This document shows positions 1 through 6,230 of a stretch of DNA of 6,542 bases, piece by piece. Position numbers and translations under genes: made by a program. Source of the DNA: Burkholderiales bacterium (GTDB lineage: Bacteria > Actinomycetota > Thermoleophilia > Gaiellales > Gaiellaceae); contig JAICUZ010000156.1 in assembly GCA_025935595.1 (NCBI GenBank), forward strand, positions 1 to 6,542, written 5' to 3'. Position 1 is the stretch's first letter. The number at the start of each line of letters is the position of its first letter. The notes beneath the pieces were generated by a model that saw only the letters and a program-made list of their open reading frames with translations, was not told the DNA's origin and did not search any database.

Positions 1-222
1 CGGCACGCGCAGCGCCGCGATGCCGGGCCACCAGTCGAGCAGGAAGTGCTCCAGCCAGAAGTGGATCGGCCCGCCGCCGCGCTGCGTCGAGACGATGTGA
101 AAGATATGGCGGAACGAGAAGTCGCCGAGCCGCAGCGTCAACTCCTCGTCGACGTTCAGCGGCGTCCACCAGACGGTGGGAAGCGCGAGCCAGACGAGCC
201 CGGCGGCCGCCGCGACGACCAC
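1..222 (-). CDS. GT-C type membrane glycosyltransferase, N-terminal part (runs off left edge)
   Basis: The visible 74 residues contain a first hydrophobic segment (about residues 2-19, rich in Ala, Val, Leu and Trp), then NVDEELTLRLGDFSF with an Asp-Glu pair at 25-26, then GGGPIHFWLEHFLLDWW. An acidic pair just after the first membrane helix, followed by a G-x-P-hydrophobic-aromatic stretch, is the N-terminal signature of GT-C glycosyltransferases (PMT/ArnT-like, GT39/GT83 type), which use polyprenyl-phosphate sugars on the outer membrane face. The 505-residue protein at 1763-3280 has the same arrangement (WIDEGIS, then DGSPPLYYMLL), so the two are probably distant paralogues. The start is uncertain. 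No ATG lies in this frame near the end of the upstream gene, and GTG at 222 is the first ordinary start. That start gives an N terminus without the usual positive residues, whereas the frame upstream reads Arg-rich (RSLPRARIRR), so a rare start nearer 246, overlapping the upstream stop, is possible. The C-terminal part is outside the window. Confidence 0.72.
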   Translation of the reverse strand, partial: MVVAAAAGLVWLALPTVWWTPLNVDEELTLRLGDFSFRHIFHIVSTQRGGGPIHFWLEHFLLDWWPGIAALRVP

Positions 223-241
223 GGCGGGCAGTACTGCGCGC

Positions 242-1723
242 CTAATCCGTGCCCGAGGCAGCGAGCGCTTCCATCTCCGGCGTCTCGGGCGCCGAGCGAT
301 ACGGATGCTCGTCCTCGATGTGCGTCTCGTGGTAGACGCTTTCGGCGTTGACGGCCCAGATGTCGTGCTCGGCACCGCCCAAGAGGTTGTCGACCGCGCG
401 CATCGCCGTCAACATCGAGTGGTCGGAGTTGTTGTAGCGGTGCAGGCCGTTCCGCCCGACCTGCTGCAAATTGTCGATGCCGTCGAGCCACGTGCGAATC
501 ACCTGCACGCGCTCCGCGTAGTCGACGTCGTAGATCGGGTACGCCTTCGGCACGCGGATCGCGTAGCCGCGCTCGACCTTCGCCTTGGGCGCAAGCCGGA
601 GCCGTTCCAGCTCGTCGGCGGCAAGTGCGACGAGGTCGTCGTCGTCCATCGACCAAAGGTCGTCGCCCGCGAAGCAGAAGTACTCCATTCCGACGCAGGC
701 CTTCGACGGGTCGGGGACCATCCACGGCGACCAGGAGCGGAAGTTCTGGATACGGCCGACACGAACGCCCGGCTCGTGGATGTAGATCCAGTTGTCGGGG
801 AACAGGTCGTCGCCGTCGACGACGAGCGCGACCGTGAGGAAGTCGCGGTAGCGGAGCCCGTCCGCCGCGTCGACGACATGCTGCGGCGCGGCGGGGCTCG
901 CCATCCGCACGACCTCGCGCAGCGGAAGCGAGGAGATGACGGCCTCGGGAAGCGTGTACGTGGCGCCGCCTGCCTCGACCTCGACGACGCGGCTCCCCGC
1001 GAGCTCGAGCCGCGTGACGGGCGCCGAGAGAAGGACCTCCCCGCCCTGGGCGCGGATCGCCTCGGTCATCGCGTCCCACATCTGACCCGGCCCGTACCGC
1101 GGATAGTTGAACTCCGAGATGAGGCTCTTGATCTTGTTCCCGCGGTTGCCGAAGAACGCCGCCTTCGCAGCGGAGAAGAAGGACAGCCCCTTGATGCGCT
1201 GCGCCGCCCACTCCGCCCGGATCTCCGAGGCGGGCACGCCCCAGACCTTCTCGTTGTAGCTCTGGAAGAAGAGCTCGAAGAGCCTGCGGCCGAACCGGTT
1301 CGTCACCCACTGCTCGAGCGACTCCTCTTCGCCCTTCGGACGCGCGGCGGCGGCGAGGTACGACCCCATGCAGCGCGCGAGCTCGACCGGGCCCAGCTTC
1401 TTGATCACGTCAGGCCCGCGCAGCGGGTAGTCGAGGTACCGCTGGTTCCAGTAGATGCGCGACATGCGCGGCCGGCGCAGGAACTCGTCTCCGAGCACCT
1501 CGTGCCACAGGTCGTCCACCTCGAGCGCCTTCGTGAAGAAGCGATGACCGCCGAGGTCGAACCGATAGCCGTCGCGCTCGACCGTCTTCGCGAGCCCACC
1601 GACCTGGTCCTCGGCCTCGAGGACGACGACGTCGTGGTCGCGCTTCCCGAGCAGGTACCCCGCGGTCAGCCCGGCGGGGCCGCCACCGAGGACGAGCGTC
1701 GTCTGCGTGATCTCTTTCACCAT
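242..1723 (-). CDS. FAD-dependent oxidoreductase, protoporphyrinogen oxidase/amine oxidase superfamily
   Basis: This 493-residue soluble flavoprotein has an N-terminal Rossmann dinucleotide-binding site: GGGPAGL at about 13-19, the acidic end of strand 2 at E36 (VVVLEAE), and the GG pair at 42-43. A C-terminal FAD-contact stretch follows (LQQVGRNGLHRYNNSDHSM, about 419-437). The middle contains GGHRFFTK (58-65), RIYWNQRYLDYPLRG (89-103) and QSYNEKVWGVPASEI (154-168). These mark the COG1232/HemY-like branch common in surface-polysaccharide loci; the RIYWNQRYLDYPL segment recalls UDP-galactopyranose mutase relatives. True haem-pathway protoporphyrinogen oxidase is less likely because the neighbours are glycosyltransferases. 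The substrate is unknown; a sugar nucleotide or lipid-linked sugar is an inference. The ATG at 1723 is chosen because the FAD motif begins at the expected distance, though no Shine-Dalgarno sequence is visible, and the GTG in the next codon would serve equally. It lies 39 bases after the GT-C gene and ends next to or overlapping the second one. The family assignment is firm, the role is not. Confidence 0.88.
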   Translation of the reverse strand: MVKEITQTTLVLGGGPAGLTAGYLLGKRDHDVVVLEAEDQVGGLAKTVERDGYRFDLGGHRFFTKALEVDDLWHEVLGDEFLRRPRMSRIYWNQRYLDYPLRGPDVIKKLGPVELARCMGSYLAAAARPKGEEESLEQWVTNRFGRRLFELFFQSYNEKVWGVPASEIRAEWAAQRIKGLSFFSAAKAAFFGNRGNKIKSLISEFNYPRYGPGQMWDAMTEAIRAQGGEVLLSAPVTRLELAGSRVVEVEAGGATYTLPEAVISSLPLREVVRMASPAAPQHVVDAADGLRYRDFLTVALVVDGDDLFPDNWIYIHEPGVRVGRIQNFRSWSPWMVPDPSKACVGMEYFCFAGDDLWSMDDDDLVALAADELERLRLAPKAKVERGYAIRVPKAYPIYDVDYAERVQVIRTWLDGIDNLQQVGRNGLHRYNNSDHSMLTAMRAVDNLLGGAEHDIWAVNAESVYHETHIEDEHPYRSAPETPEMEALAASGTD

Positions 1724-1762
1724 GGGAGAGGAGCCGGCAAGCGCCGTGCGATCGTACCGTTG

Positions 1763-3280
1763 CTACCGCTTTCGGCGATAGACAAACGCTTGCAGGGGCT
1801 TGAAGTAGTTCTTCTTGAGCGCGATCTCGTCGCTTCTGATGTGGGCGACGAGTTGCAGGCGCGGATCGTGTTCGAGCAGCCACGACCAGTCTGACGCCTT
1901 GCGCCAGACGAGCTTCGTCCACTGCGCCCGCCAGGCGCGATAGTCCCGGAAAACCGGCTCGAACACGACGAATGTCCCTCCGCGCGGCACGGTCCGAAGC
2001 AACTCGTCGATCGTCGGCTGCTCCTTCGCCGCCTTCAGCCGGGAGACCGCGTCGCGCCAGTCGAAGATGAGCGGATCGGGCATCCGGCCGAGCGTGGTTG
2101 CCCAGCGGTAGCCCGGGCCGAGGTAGTAGCGCAGCACCGGCACCTGCTCCGGGTGCGTCGAGATGATCAGGTCGCCGGTCTTCAGGTACGGGCGCGTGCC
2201 CGCCGTGATCCCCCTGGCGTTCTCCTTGTCGTTCTTGACGGAGTAGCCGCCGTAGACGAACACGAGGGCGATCAGCGTGGCGAGCCCCAGGCCGCGGGCG
2301 CGCGCGAGCGCCTGACCGGCGACGAGAACCACCGGCCCGAAGATGACCGCGAAGTACCGAGCCGTCCACGCGGGAGAGATCTGCGACGCGATGAACGCAA
2401 CCACGACCGTGACGCCGATGACGGTGAGGAGCGCCGCGATCTCGCGTCGCTCCTGCGTGCGCTGATGTACGACGAGGGCGCCGAGCGCCGCCCCGCCGAC
2501 GAGCACGAGCGCGACGTAGGCCGCGTCTCCGCCGATGACGGTGCCCGCCGAGAGGAAGAGGTCGTGAACGCTCGGTCGCGTCGACCACGGTGCGCCCGTA
2601 TGTCGCGCCTGCGAGAGCAGCGTGGGAAGCCACGGCGCGTAGAGCACCGCGACGCCGCCTGCCACGATCGCGAACAGACGTAACCGATCGCGCGCGAACG
2701 CGAGCGTGGCTGCCGCAAGCCCGACGCAGAGGAAGAGGCCCCAGTTGTGGCTGTAGGCGAGGAGCACGGTCGCGACGACGAACACCGGCGTCCACGCGCG
2801 CTTTCCGCGCAGGATCCCCTCGACGTACGACCACGCGACGACGAGCGACAGAAGCGCTTCGAGCTCGTACATGCGCGTCTCCTGGGCGTAATACGTCAGG
2901 AACGGATCGAGCGCGGCGATCACCGTCGCCGCGAGCGCGGCAGTGCGCCCGAACACGGCGCGCGTGGCGAAGTACGCAAGCGGCACGCACGCCAGGCCGA
3001 AGACGAGTGACAGGGTGTGCGTCGCGGCTTCGCTGTCGCCGAACAGCCGCACCCAGATCCCGAGCAGCATGTAGTAGAGCGGCGGCGAGCCGTCCTGGCG
3101 CAGCAGGTGTGGGATCGACGTCCAGTGCTCGTGCGCGATGCCGACCGAGATGCCTTCGTCGATCCAGAACCCGGCGTGCAGTTGACGGGAGCGGAGAAAC
3201 AGCGACACCAGCACGAGCAGCGGCAACCCGACGGGCACGAGCCACCGCGACCCGACGATCCCGTCGAAACGCTCTCTCAT
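1763..3280 (-). CDS. GT-C type integral membrane glycosyltransferase (PMT_2/GT39-like)
   Basis: This 505-residue protein has a short cytoplasmic N terminus with Arg/Lys, a first membrane helix at about 13-30, and then WIDEGIS, whose D41-E42 pair corresponds to the metal/acceptor-binding acidic site in the first outer loop of GT-C enzymes. Further family marks are SPPLYYMLL (65-73), LDPFLTYYAQETRMYELEALLSL (124-146), typical of PMT/ArnT-like proteins, and SPAWTARYFAVIFGP (302-316) in a late membrane helix. About eight to ten hydrophobic segments lie before residue 345. Residues 350-505 are largely soluble and probably extracytoplasmic. Such enzymes transfer a sugar from a polyprenyl-phosphate carrier to a lipid, glycan or protein acceptor outside the membrane; donor and acceptor cannot be deduced here. 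The gene follows the 96-residue gene by 19 bases and precedes the FAD gene by 39, consistent with one transcript. ATG at 3280 gives a normal topology, with no strong Shine-Dalgarno upstream. Family assignment is good; the specific function is unknown. Confidence 0.88.
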   Translation of the reverse strand: MRERFDGIVGSRWLVPVGLPLLVLVSLFLRSRQLHAGFWIDEGISVGIAHEHWTSIPHLLRQDGSPPLYYMLLGIWVRLFGDSEAATHTLSLVFGLACVPLAYFATRAVFGRTAALAATVIAALDPFLTYYAQETRMYELEALLSLVVAWSYVEGILRGKRAWTPVFVVATVLLAYSHNWGLFLCVGLAAATLAFARDRLRLFAIVAGGVAVLYAPWLPTLLSQARHTGAPWSTRPSVHDLFLSAGTVIGGDAAYVALVLVGGAALGALVVHQRTQERREIAALLTVIGVTVVVAFIASQISPAWTARYFAVIFGPVVLVAGQALARARGLGLATLIALVFVYGGYSVKNDKENARGITAGTRPYLKTGDLIISTHPEQVPVLRYYLGPGYRWATTLGRMPDPLIFDWRDAVSRLKAAKEQPTIDELLRTVPRGGTFVVFEPVFRDYRAWRAQWTKLVWRKASDWSWLLEHDPRLQLVAHIRSDEIALKKNYFKPLQAFVYRRKR

Positions 3281-3299
3281 CTGCGCCGAGCTTAGAGCC

Positions 3300-3590
3300 T
3301 CAGCGATCGCGCGGTGCGTGCGGCTCGAGGGTCAGGACGCGCCGGCTCCCGCCGTCGGAGTAGACGACGTCGACCGTGTCGTTCCGGCGGTAGGTACCCG
3401 CCACGCCGAGGAAGAGCGACAGCCACCGCCAGAAGCCGAGCCTCCCCTCGGGGGCGAGCTCTCGGTGGAAGACGAGGGTCGACCCGATCTGGTCGAAGTC
3501 GGAGCCGGCGTGCTGCTCGACACCGTTCACGAACACGTGGAACGGAGCGGTGACGCTCTCGGGCAGCTCCACCTGACTCGTCGAATCCAC
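3300..3590 (-). CDS. small protein of unknown function (96 residues)
   Basis: The function is not recognised. The first half looks beta-rich: FHVFVNGVEQHAGSDFDQIGSTLVFHREL (about 17-45) follows the pattern 'VNGV-x-G-x-D(Y/F)-x-G-x-V-F' found in small beta-sandwich repeats, including some phage and surface proteins. The second half has an aromatic, amphipathic segment GRLGFWRWLSLFLGVAGTY (49-67), which could lie in or on the membrane but is short for a full span. It ends with the strand-like NDTVDVVYSDGGSRRVLTLEP. I have an impression that similar short proteins with the FWRWLSLFLGxAGTYRxND core recur in actinobacteria as conserved hypotheticals; this is memory, not a search. No signal peptide is visible. 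The start is GTG at 3590, only 10 bases from the ctaC ATG on the other strand; a second GTG at codon 7 is an alternative. It is the first gene of the minus-strand block. Codon use matches its neighbours, which supports a real gene. Confidence 0.75.
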   Translation of the reverse strand: MDSTSQVELPESVTAPFHVFVNGVEQHAGSDFDQIGSTLVFHRELAPEGRLGFWRWLSLFLGVAGTYRRNDTVDVVYSDGGSRRVLTLEPHAPRDR

Positions 3591-3600
3591 GCGCTATACG
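3573..3600 (+). promoter_or_regulatory. possible sigma70-type promoter for the oxidase operon
   Basis: CTGACT (3573-3578) and TATACG (3595-3600) each match four of six bases of the -35 and -10 consensus and are separated by 16 bases. This is the only promoter-like pair I noticed near the junction, and it lies mostly inside the 5' end of the divergent 96-residue gene. A transcript from it would start near 3607, after the ATG at 3601, which would favour the in-frame GTG at 3613 as the ctaC start on a nearly leaderless message. The core TATA is self-complementary, so a shared -10 for both directions is conceivable, but I see no good -35 on the minus side. Weak evidence from consensus matching in G+C-rich DNA. 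Confidence 0.22.
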
Positions 3601-4581
3601 ATGCCACTCGCTGTGCGTCGTGCCCGCCTTGCCACACTCGTCACGAGCCTGACGGCGCTCGTGCTCGTACCGGCGGCGCTTGCGGGCAACGGCGGCTTCC
3701 TGCCGGGTGAGCCGCATTCGCCGAACGCGCATCGCGTCCACGACGCCTACATCTTCGTCTCGATCTTCACCGGTGTGATCTTCATCGGGGTCGAAGGGGC
3801 CTTGATCGCGTTCATGATCAAGTACCGCCGCGGCAAGCGCGCTCGCACCGAGGAAGGCCTGCAGATCCACGGCGCGACTCGGCTCGAGATCATCTGGACG
3901 GTGTTCCCCGTGCTGGTCCTCGCCGCGATCGGGACGTTCGTGTTCTACAAGCTGCCGGGCATCGCCGACGCACCGAAGGCTGCGGCCGCAGACGAGACGA
4001 GGATCGGCGTGCAGGGCGCGCAGTTCTACTGGCAGTTCACCTACCCGAACGGCGCGGTCTCGGTCGGCCGCATGATCGCGCCGGCCGACCAGGTCGTGAA
4101 CGAGGACATCACCGCACCCGACTGGGACGTCATCCACTCCTGGTGGGTGCCCGACTTCGGCGGAAAGTACGACGCGATCCCCGGCAAGGTGAACAAGACG
4201 TGGTTCAAGGCGCCGGCCGGGACGTACGTCGCTCGCTGCTACGAGCTCTGCGGGATTCAGCATGCGGCGATGAAGGCGAGCGTGAAAGTCGTGCCGCGCC
4301 CGCAGTACGACGCATTCATCGCGAAGCGCGCGTCGGCAGCGGGGAACCTCGACCTCGGCCGCGAGGAGTGGACCGGCGTCTGCCAGAGCTGCCACCGCCT
4401 CGACCACAAATACATCGGCCCGGCGCTGAACGGCAACCCGCTGCTCGGTGACCGCAAGGGCATCGAGACACTGCTTCGGAACGGCGGCGTGCAGATGCCA
4501 CCGGTCGGGCGCGACTGGAGCGGCAAGCAGATCGACGCGCTCGTCGCGTACACCAAGCGGTTCGCGAAGGTGGGCGGCTGA
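3601..4581 (+). CDS. ctaC: cytochrome c oxidase subunit II with fused cytochrome c domain (caa3-type)
   Basis: This subunit accepts electrons at a two-copper CuA centre on the outer membrane face and passes them to subunit I. The N terminus is a signal peptide (RRAR, a hydrophobic core, then a likely cut after VPAALA near residue 28). Two membrane helices follow at about 49-73 and 97-117. The cupredoxin domain starts with the conserved aromatic stretch QFYWQF (141-146) and carries the complete CuA ligand set: H179 (HSWWVP), then C213, E215, C217, H221 and M224 in CYELCGIQHAAM. The C-terminal 75 residues form a class I cytochrome c domain with haem-binding CQSCH (261-265) and a likely axial Met at M299 (VQMPP). 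The fused haem makes this a caa3-type subunit, unlike the unfused subunit II of Streptomyces or Mycobacterium. The start is ATG 3601 or GTG 3613; both keep the signal peptide and neither has a clear ribosome site. The stop overlaps the ctaD ATG. Confidence 0.97.
   Translation: MPLAVRRARLATLVTSLTALVLVPAALAGNGGFLPGEPHSPNAHRVHDAYIFVSIFTGVIFIGVEGALIAFMIKYRRGKRARTEEGLQIHGATRLEIIWTVFPVLVLAAIGTFVFYKLPGIADAPKAAAADETRIGVQGAQFYWQFTYPNGAVSVGRMIAPADQVVNEDITAPDWDVIHSWWVPDFGGKYDAIPGKVNKTWFKAPAGTYVARCYELCGIQHAAMKASVKVVPRPQYDAFIAKRASAAGNLDLGREEWTGVCQSCHRLDHKYIGPALNGNPLLGDRKGIETLLRNGGVQMPPVGRDWSGKQIDALVAYTKRFAKVGG
4567..4573 (+). promoter_or_regulatory. ribosome binding site for ctaD
   Basis: AAGGTGG lies seven bases before the ATG at 4581, inside the last codons of ctaC. 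It is the clearest Shine-Dalgarno-like sequence in the window and supports both the chosen ctaD start and coupled translation from ctaC through the TGATG overlap. Confidence 0.55.
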
Positions 4582-6230
4582 TGGCAGTCGACGTCGAGTC
4601 GACGCGCCCGTACCGCGCGGACTGGCGGACCGGCCGGGTCGCGTCGTGGCTGACGACCGTCGACCACAAGCGGATCGGGATCCTCTACATCGTCACGTCG
4701 CTCATCTTCTTCGCCGCGGGCGGCGTGCTCGCGCTGCTGATCCGGTCGCAGCTCGCGACACCCGACGAGCATTTTCTCACGAAGAACTCGTACAACCAGG
4801 TCGTGACGATGCACGGGACGACGATGATCTTCCTCGTCATCGTCCCGATCTTCGCCGGTTTCGGGAACTACCTCGTACCGCTGATGATCGGCGCACGCGA
4901 CATGGCGTTCCCCCGGCTGAACGCGCTGTCGTACTGGCTGTTCGTGCTCGGCGGCGTGGTGCTCTACCTCAGCTTCTACGCCGGGGGCGGGGCGGCGCGC
5001 GCCGGCTGGACGTCGTACGCCCCGCTCTCCACGCTGCACTCCCCGGGCCACGGCCAGGACCTCTGGATCCTCGGCTTGCACGTGTTGTCGGCGGCGTCGC
5101 TCGCGGGAGCGATCAACCTCATCGTGACGATCCACAACATGCGCACGCCGGGGATGTCATGGACGCGCATCCCGCTCTTCTGCTGGTCGATCGTCACGTA
5201 CGCGTGGATGCTCGTGCTCGTGCTGCCGACGCTGTCGGCGGGGCTGACGCTGATGCTGCTCGACCGCCAGGCCGGCACGCACTTCTTCGACGCCGCCCAC
5301 GGCGGGAGCCCGCTGCTCTACCAGCACGTGTTCTGGTTCTTCGGGCACCCCGAGGTCTACATCATGATCCTGCCCGCGATGGGGATCGTCTCCGAGATCA
5401 TCCCCGTCTTCGCACGCAAGCCGATCTTCGGCTACAAGGCGGTCGCTGCCTCGACCGCCGGCATCGCGTTCTTCTCGATGCTCGTGTGGGCGCACCACAT
5501 GTTCGCGGTCGGCATGCCCGTCAGCCTCGACATCTTCTTCATGCTCAGCTCGATGGTGATCGCAGTGCCGACGGGCGTGAAGATCTTCAACTGGCTCGCG
5601 ACGATCTGGCGGGGCAACGTCTCGTTCGACACCCCGATGCTGTGGACGCTCGGGTTCATCGCGGTCTTCACGCTCGGCGGCATCTCCGGCATCTTCCTCG
5701 CCGCGTTCCCGATCGACTGGGCGGTGCACGACACGTACTACGTCGTCGCGCACATCCACTACGTGCTGTTCGGCGGGTCGATGTTCGGGATCTTCGGCGG
5801 GCTCTACTACTGGTGGCCGAAGATGTTCGGCCGTCAGCTCAACGAGGGCCTCGGCAAGCTGCACTTCTGGCTGACGTTCGTCGGCTTCAACATGACGTTC
5901 TTCCCGCAGCACATGCTCGGCCTCATGGGCATGCCGCGCCGGATCTACACGTACGACGACGACCACTCGGCGCTCTGGGACGCCTACAACCTGATCTCGT
6001 CGATCGGCTCGTACGTGATGGCTGCCGGAATGCTCGTGTTCGCCTACAACATCGTGCAGACCACGCGCGTCGGAGCTCGTGTCGGCAACGACCCGTGGCT
6101 CGCCGACACGCTCGAGTGGTACACGACGTCGCCGCCGCCGCCCTGGAACTTCGACGAGGTGCCGTACGTGACGAGCGCGCGGCCGCTGCGTGACCTGCGG
6201 CGGCGGCTCGCGGAGACGCGCGGATTCTGA
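4581..6230 (+). CDS. ctaD: cytochrome c oxidase subunit I, A-type haem-copper oxidase
   Basis: This catalytic subunit of the caa3 oxidase reduces O2 to water at a haem a3-CuB site and pumps protons. The 549-residue length is normal for a free subunit I without a fused subunit III. Ligands are all present: low-spin haem a H78 (MHGTTMIF) and H393; CuB H256 with the cross-linked tyrosine Y260 (GHPEVY), H305 and H306 (WAHHMF); haem a3 H391 (VVAHIHYV); and the likely Mg/Mn-site H383. The D-channel is complete, with N96, D107 and N114 in GNYLVPLMIGARDMAFPRLN and the gating glutamate E258. The K-channel lysine is K334 (PTGVK). These residues place it in the A1 subfamily. About twelve membrane helices are evident. 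The ATG overlaps the ctaC stop by one base and has an AAGGTGG site seven bases upstream. The last 40 residues form a charged cytoplasmic tail after a proline run (SPPPPWNF). The stop overlaps the next ATG. Nothing in it is broken or unusual. Confidence 0.98.
   Translation: MAVDVESTRPYRADWRTGRVASWLTTVDHKRIGILYIVTSLIFFAAGGVLALLIRSQLATPDEHFLTKNSYNQVVTMHGTTMIFLVIVPIFAGFGNYLVPLMIGARDMAFPRLNALSYWLFVLGGVVLYLSFYAGGGAARAGWTSYAPLSTLHSPGHGQDLWILGLHVLSAASLAGAINLIVTIHNMRTPGMSWTRIPLFCWSIVTYAWMLVLVLPTLSAGLTLMLLDRQAGTHFFDAAHGGSPLLYQHVFWFFGHPEVYIMILPAMGIVSEIIPVFARKPIFGYKAVAASTAGIAFFSMLVWAHHMFAVGMPVSLDIFFMLSSMVIAVPTGVKIFNWLATIWRGNVSFDTPMLWTLGFIAVFTLGGISGIFLAAFPIDWAVHDTYYVVAHIHYVLFGGSMFGIFGGLYYWWPKMFGRQLNEGLGKLHFWLTFVGFNMTFFPQHMLGLMGMPRRIYTYDDDHSALWDAYNLISSIGSYVMAAGMLVFAYNIVQTTRVGARVGNDPWLADTLEWYTTSPPPPWNFDEVPYVTSARPLRDLRRRLAETRGF

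Noticed and set aside
1734..1745. CGGC-AAGC-GCCG inverted repeat between the GT-C and FAD genes as a possible terminator
   Set aside because: The stem is only four base pairs and no T run follows in the direction of transcription. Such short repeats are expected by chance in this base composition.
176..1894. A 572-codon open frame on the plus strand opposite the FAD gene
   Set aside because: Its product is rich in Arg, Asp, Val, Glu and Leu with no domain motifs, as expected from reading the complement of a G+C-rich gene, and the minus-strand frame carries clear FAD-binding motifs. It is a shadow.
1410..3245. A 611-codon open frame on the minus strand across the GT-C and FAD genes
   Set aside because: It reads mostly Arg/Ala with no hydrophobic helices and runs through two genes in a different frame. 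The GT-C and FAD frames explain the sequence.
3292..4407. A 371-codon open frame on the minus strand opposite ctaC
   Set aside because: It spans the divergent junction and opposes a firmly assigned gene, and its composition is that of an antisense shadow without recognisable domains.
4585..4603. Repeated GTCGAC palindromes (GTCGAC-GTCGA-GTCGAC) at the start of ctaD as a possible operator
   Set aside because: They encode the first residues of CtaD (VDVEST) and follow the G+C-rich codon preference. Their position inside a coupled operon makes a control site unlikely.
4448..6193. A 581-codon open frame on the plus strand within ctaD
   Set aside because: It is low-complexity Arg/Asp/His/Ala sequence overlapping a complete and textbook subunit I frame. 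It is a shadow.
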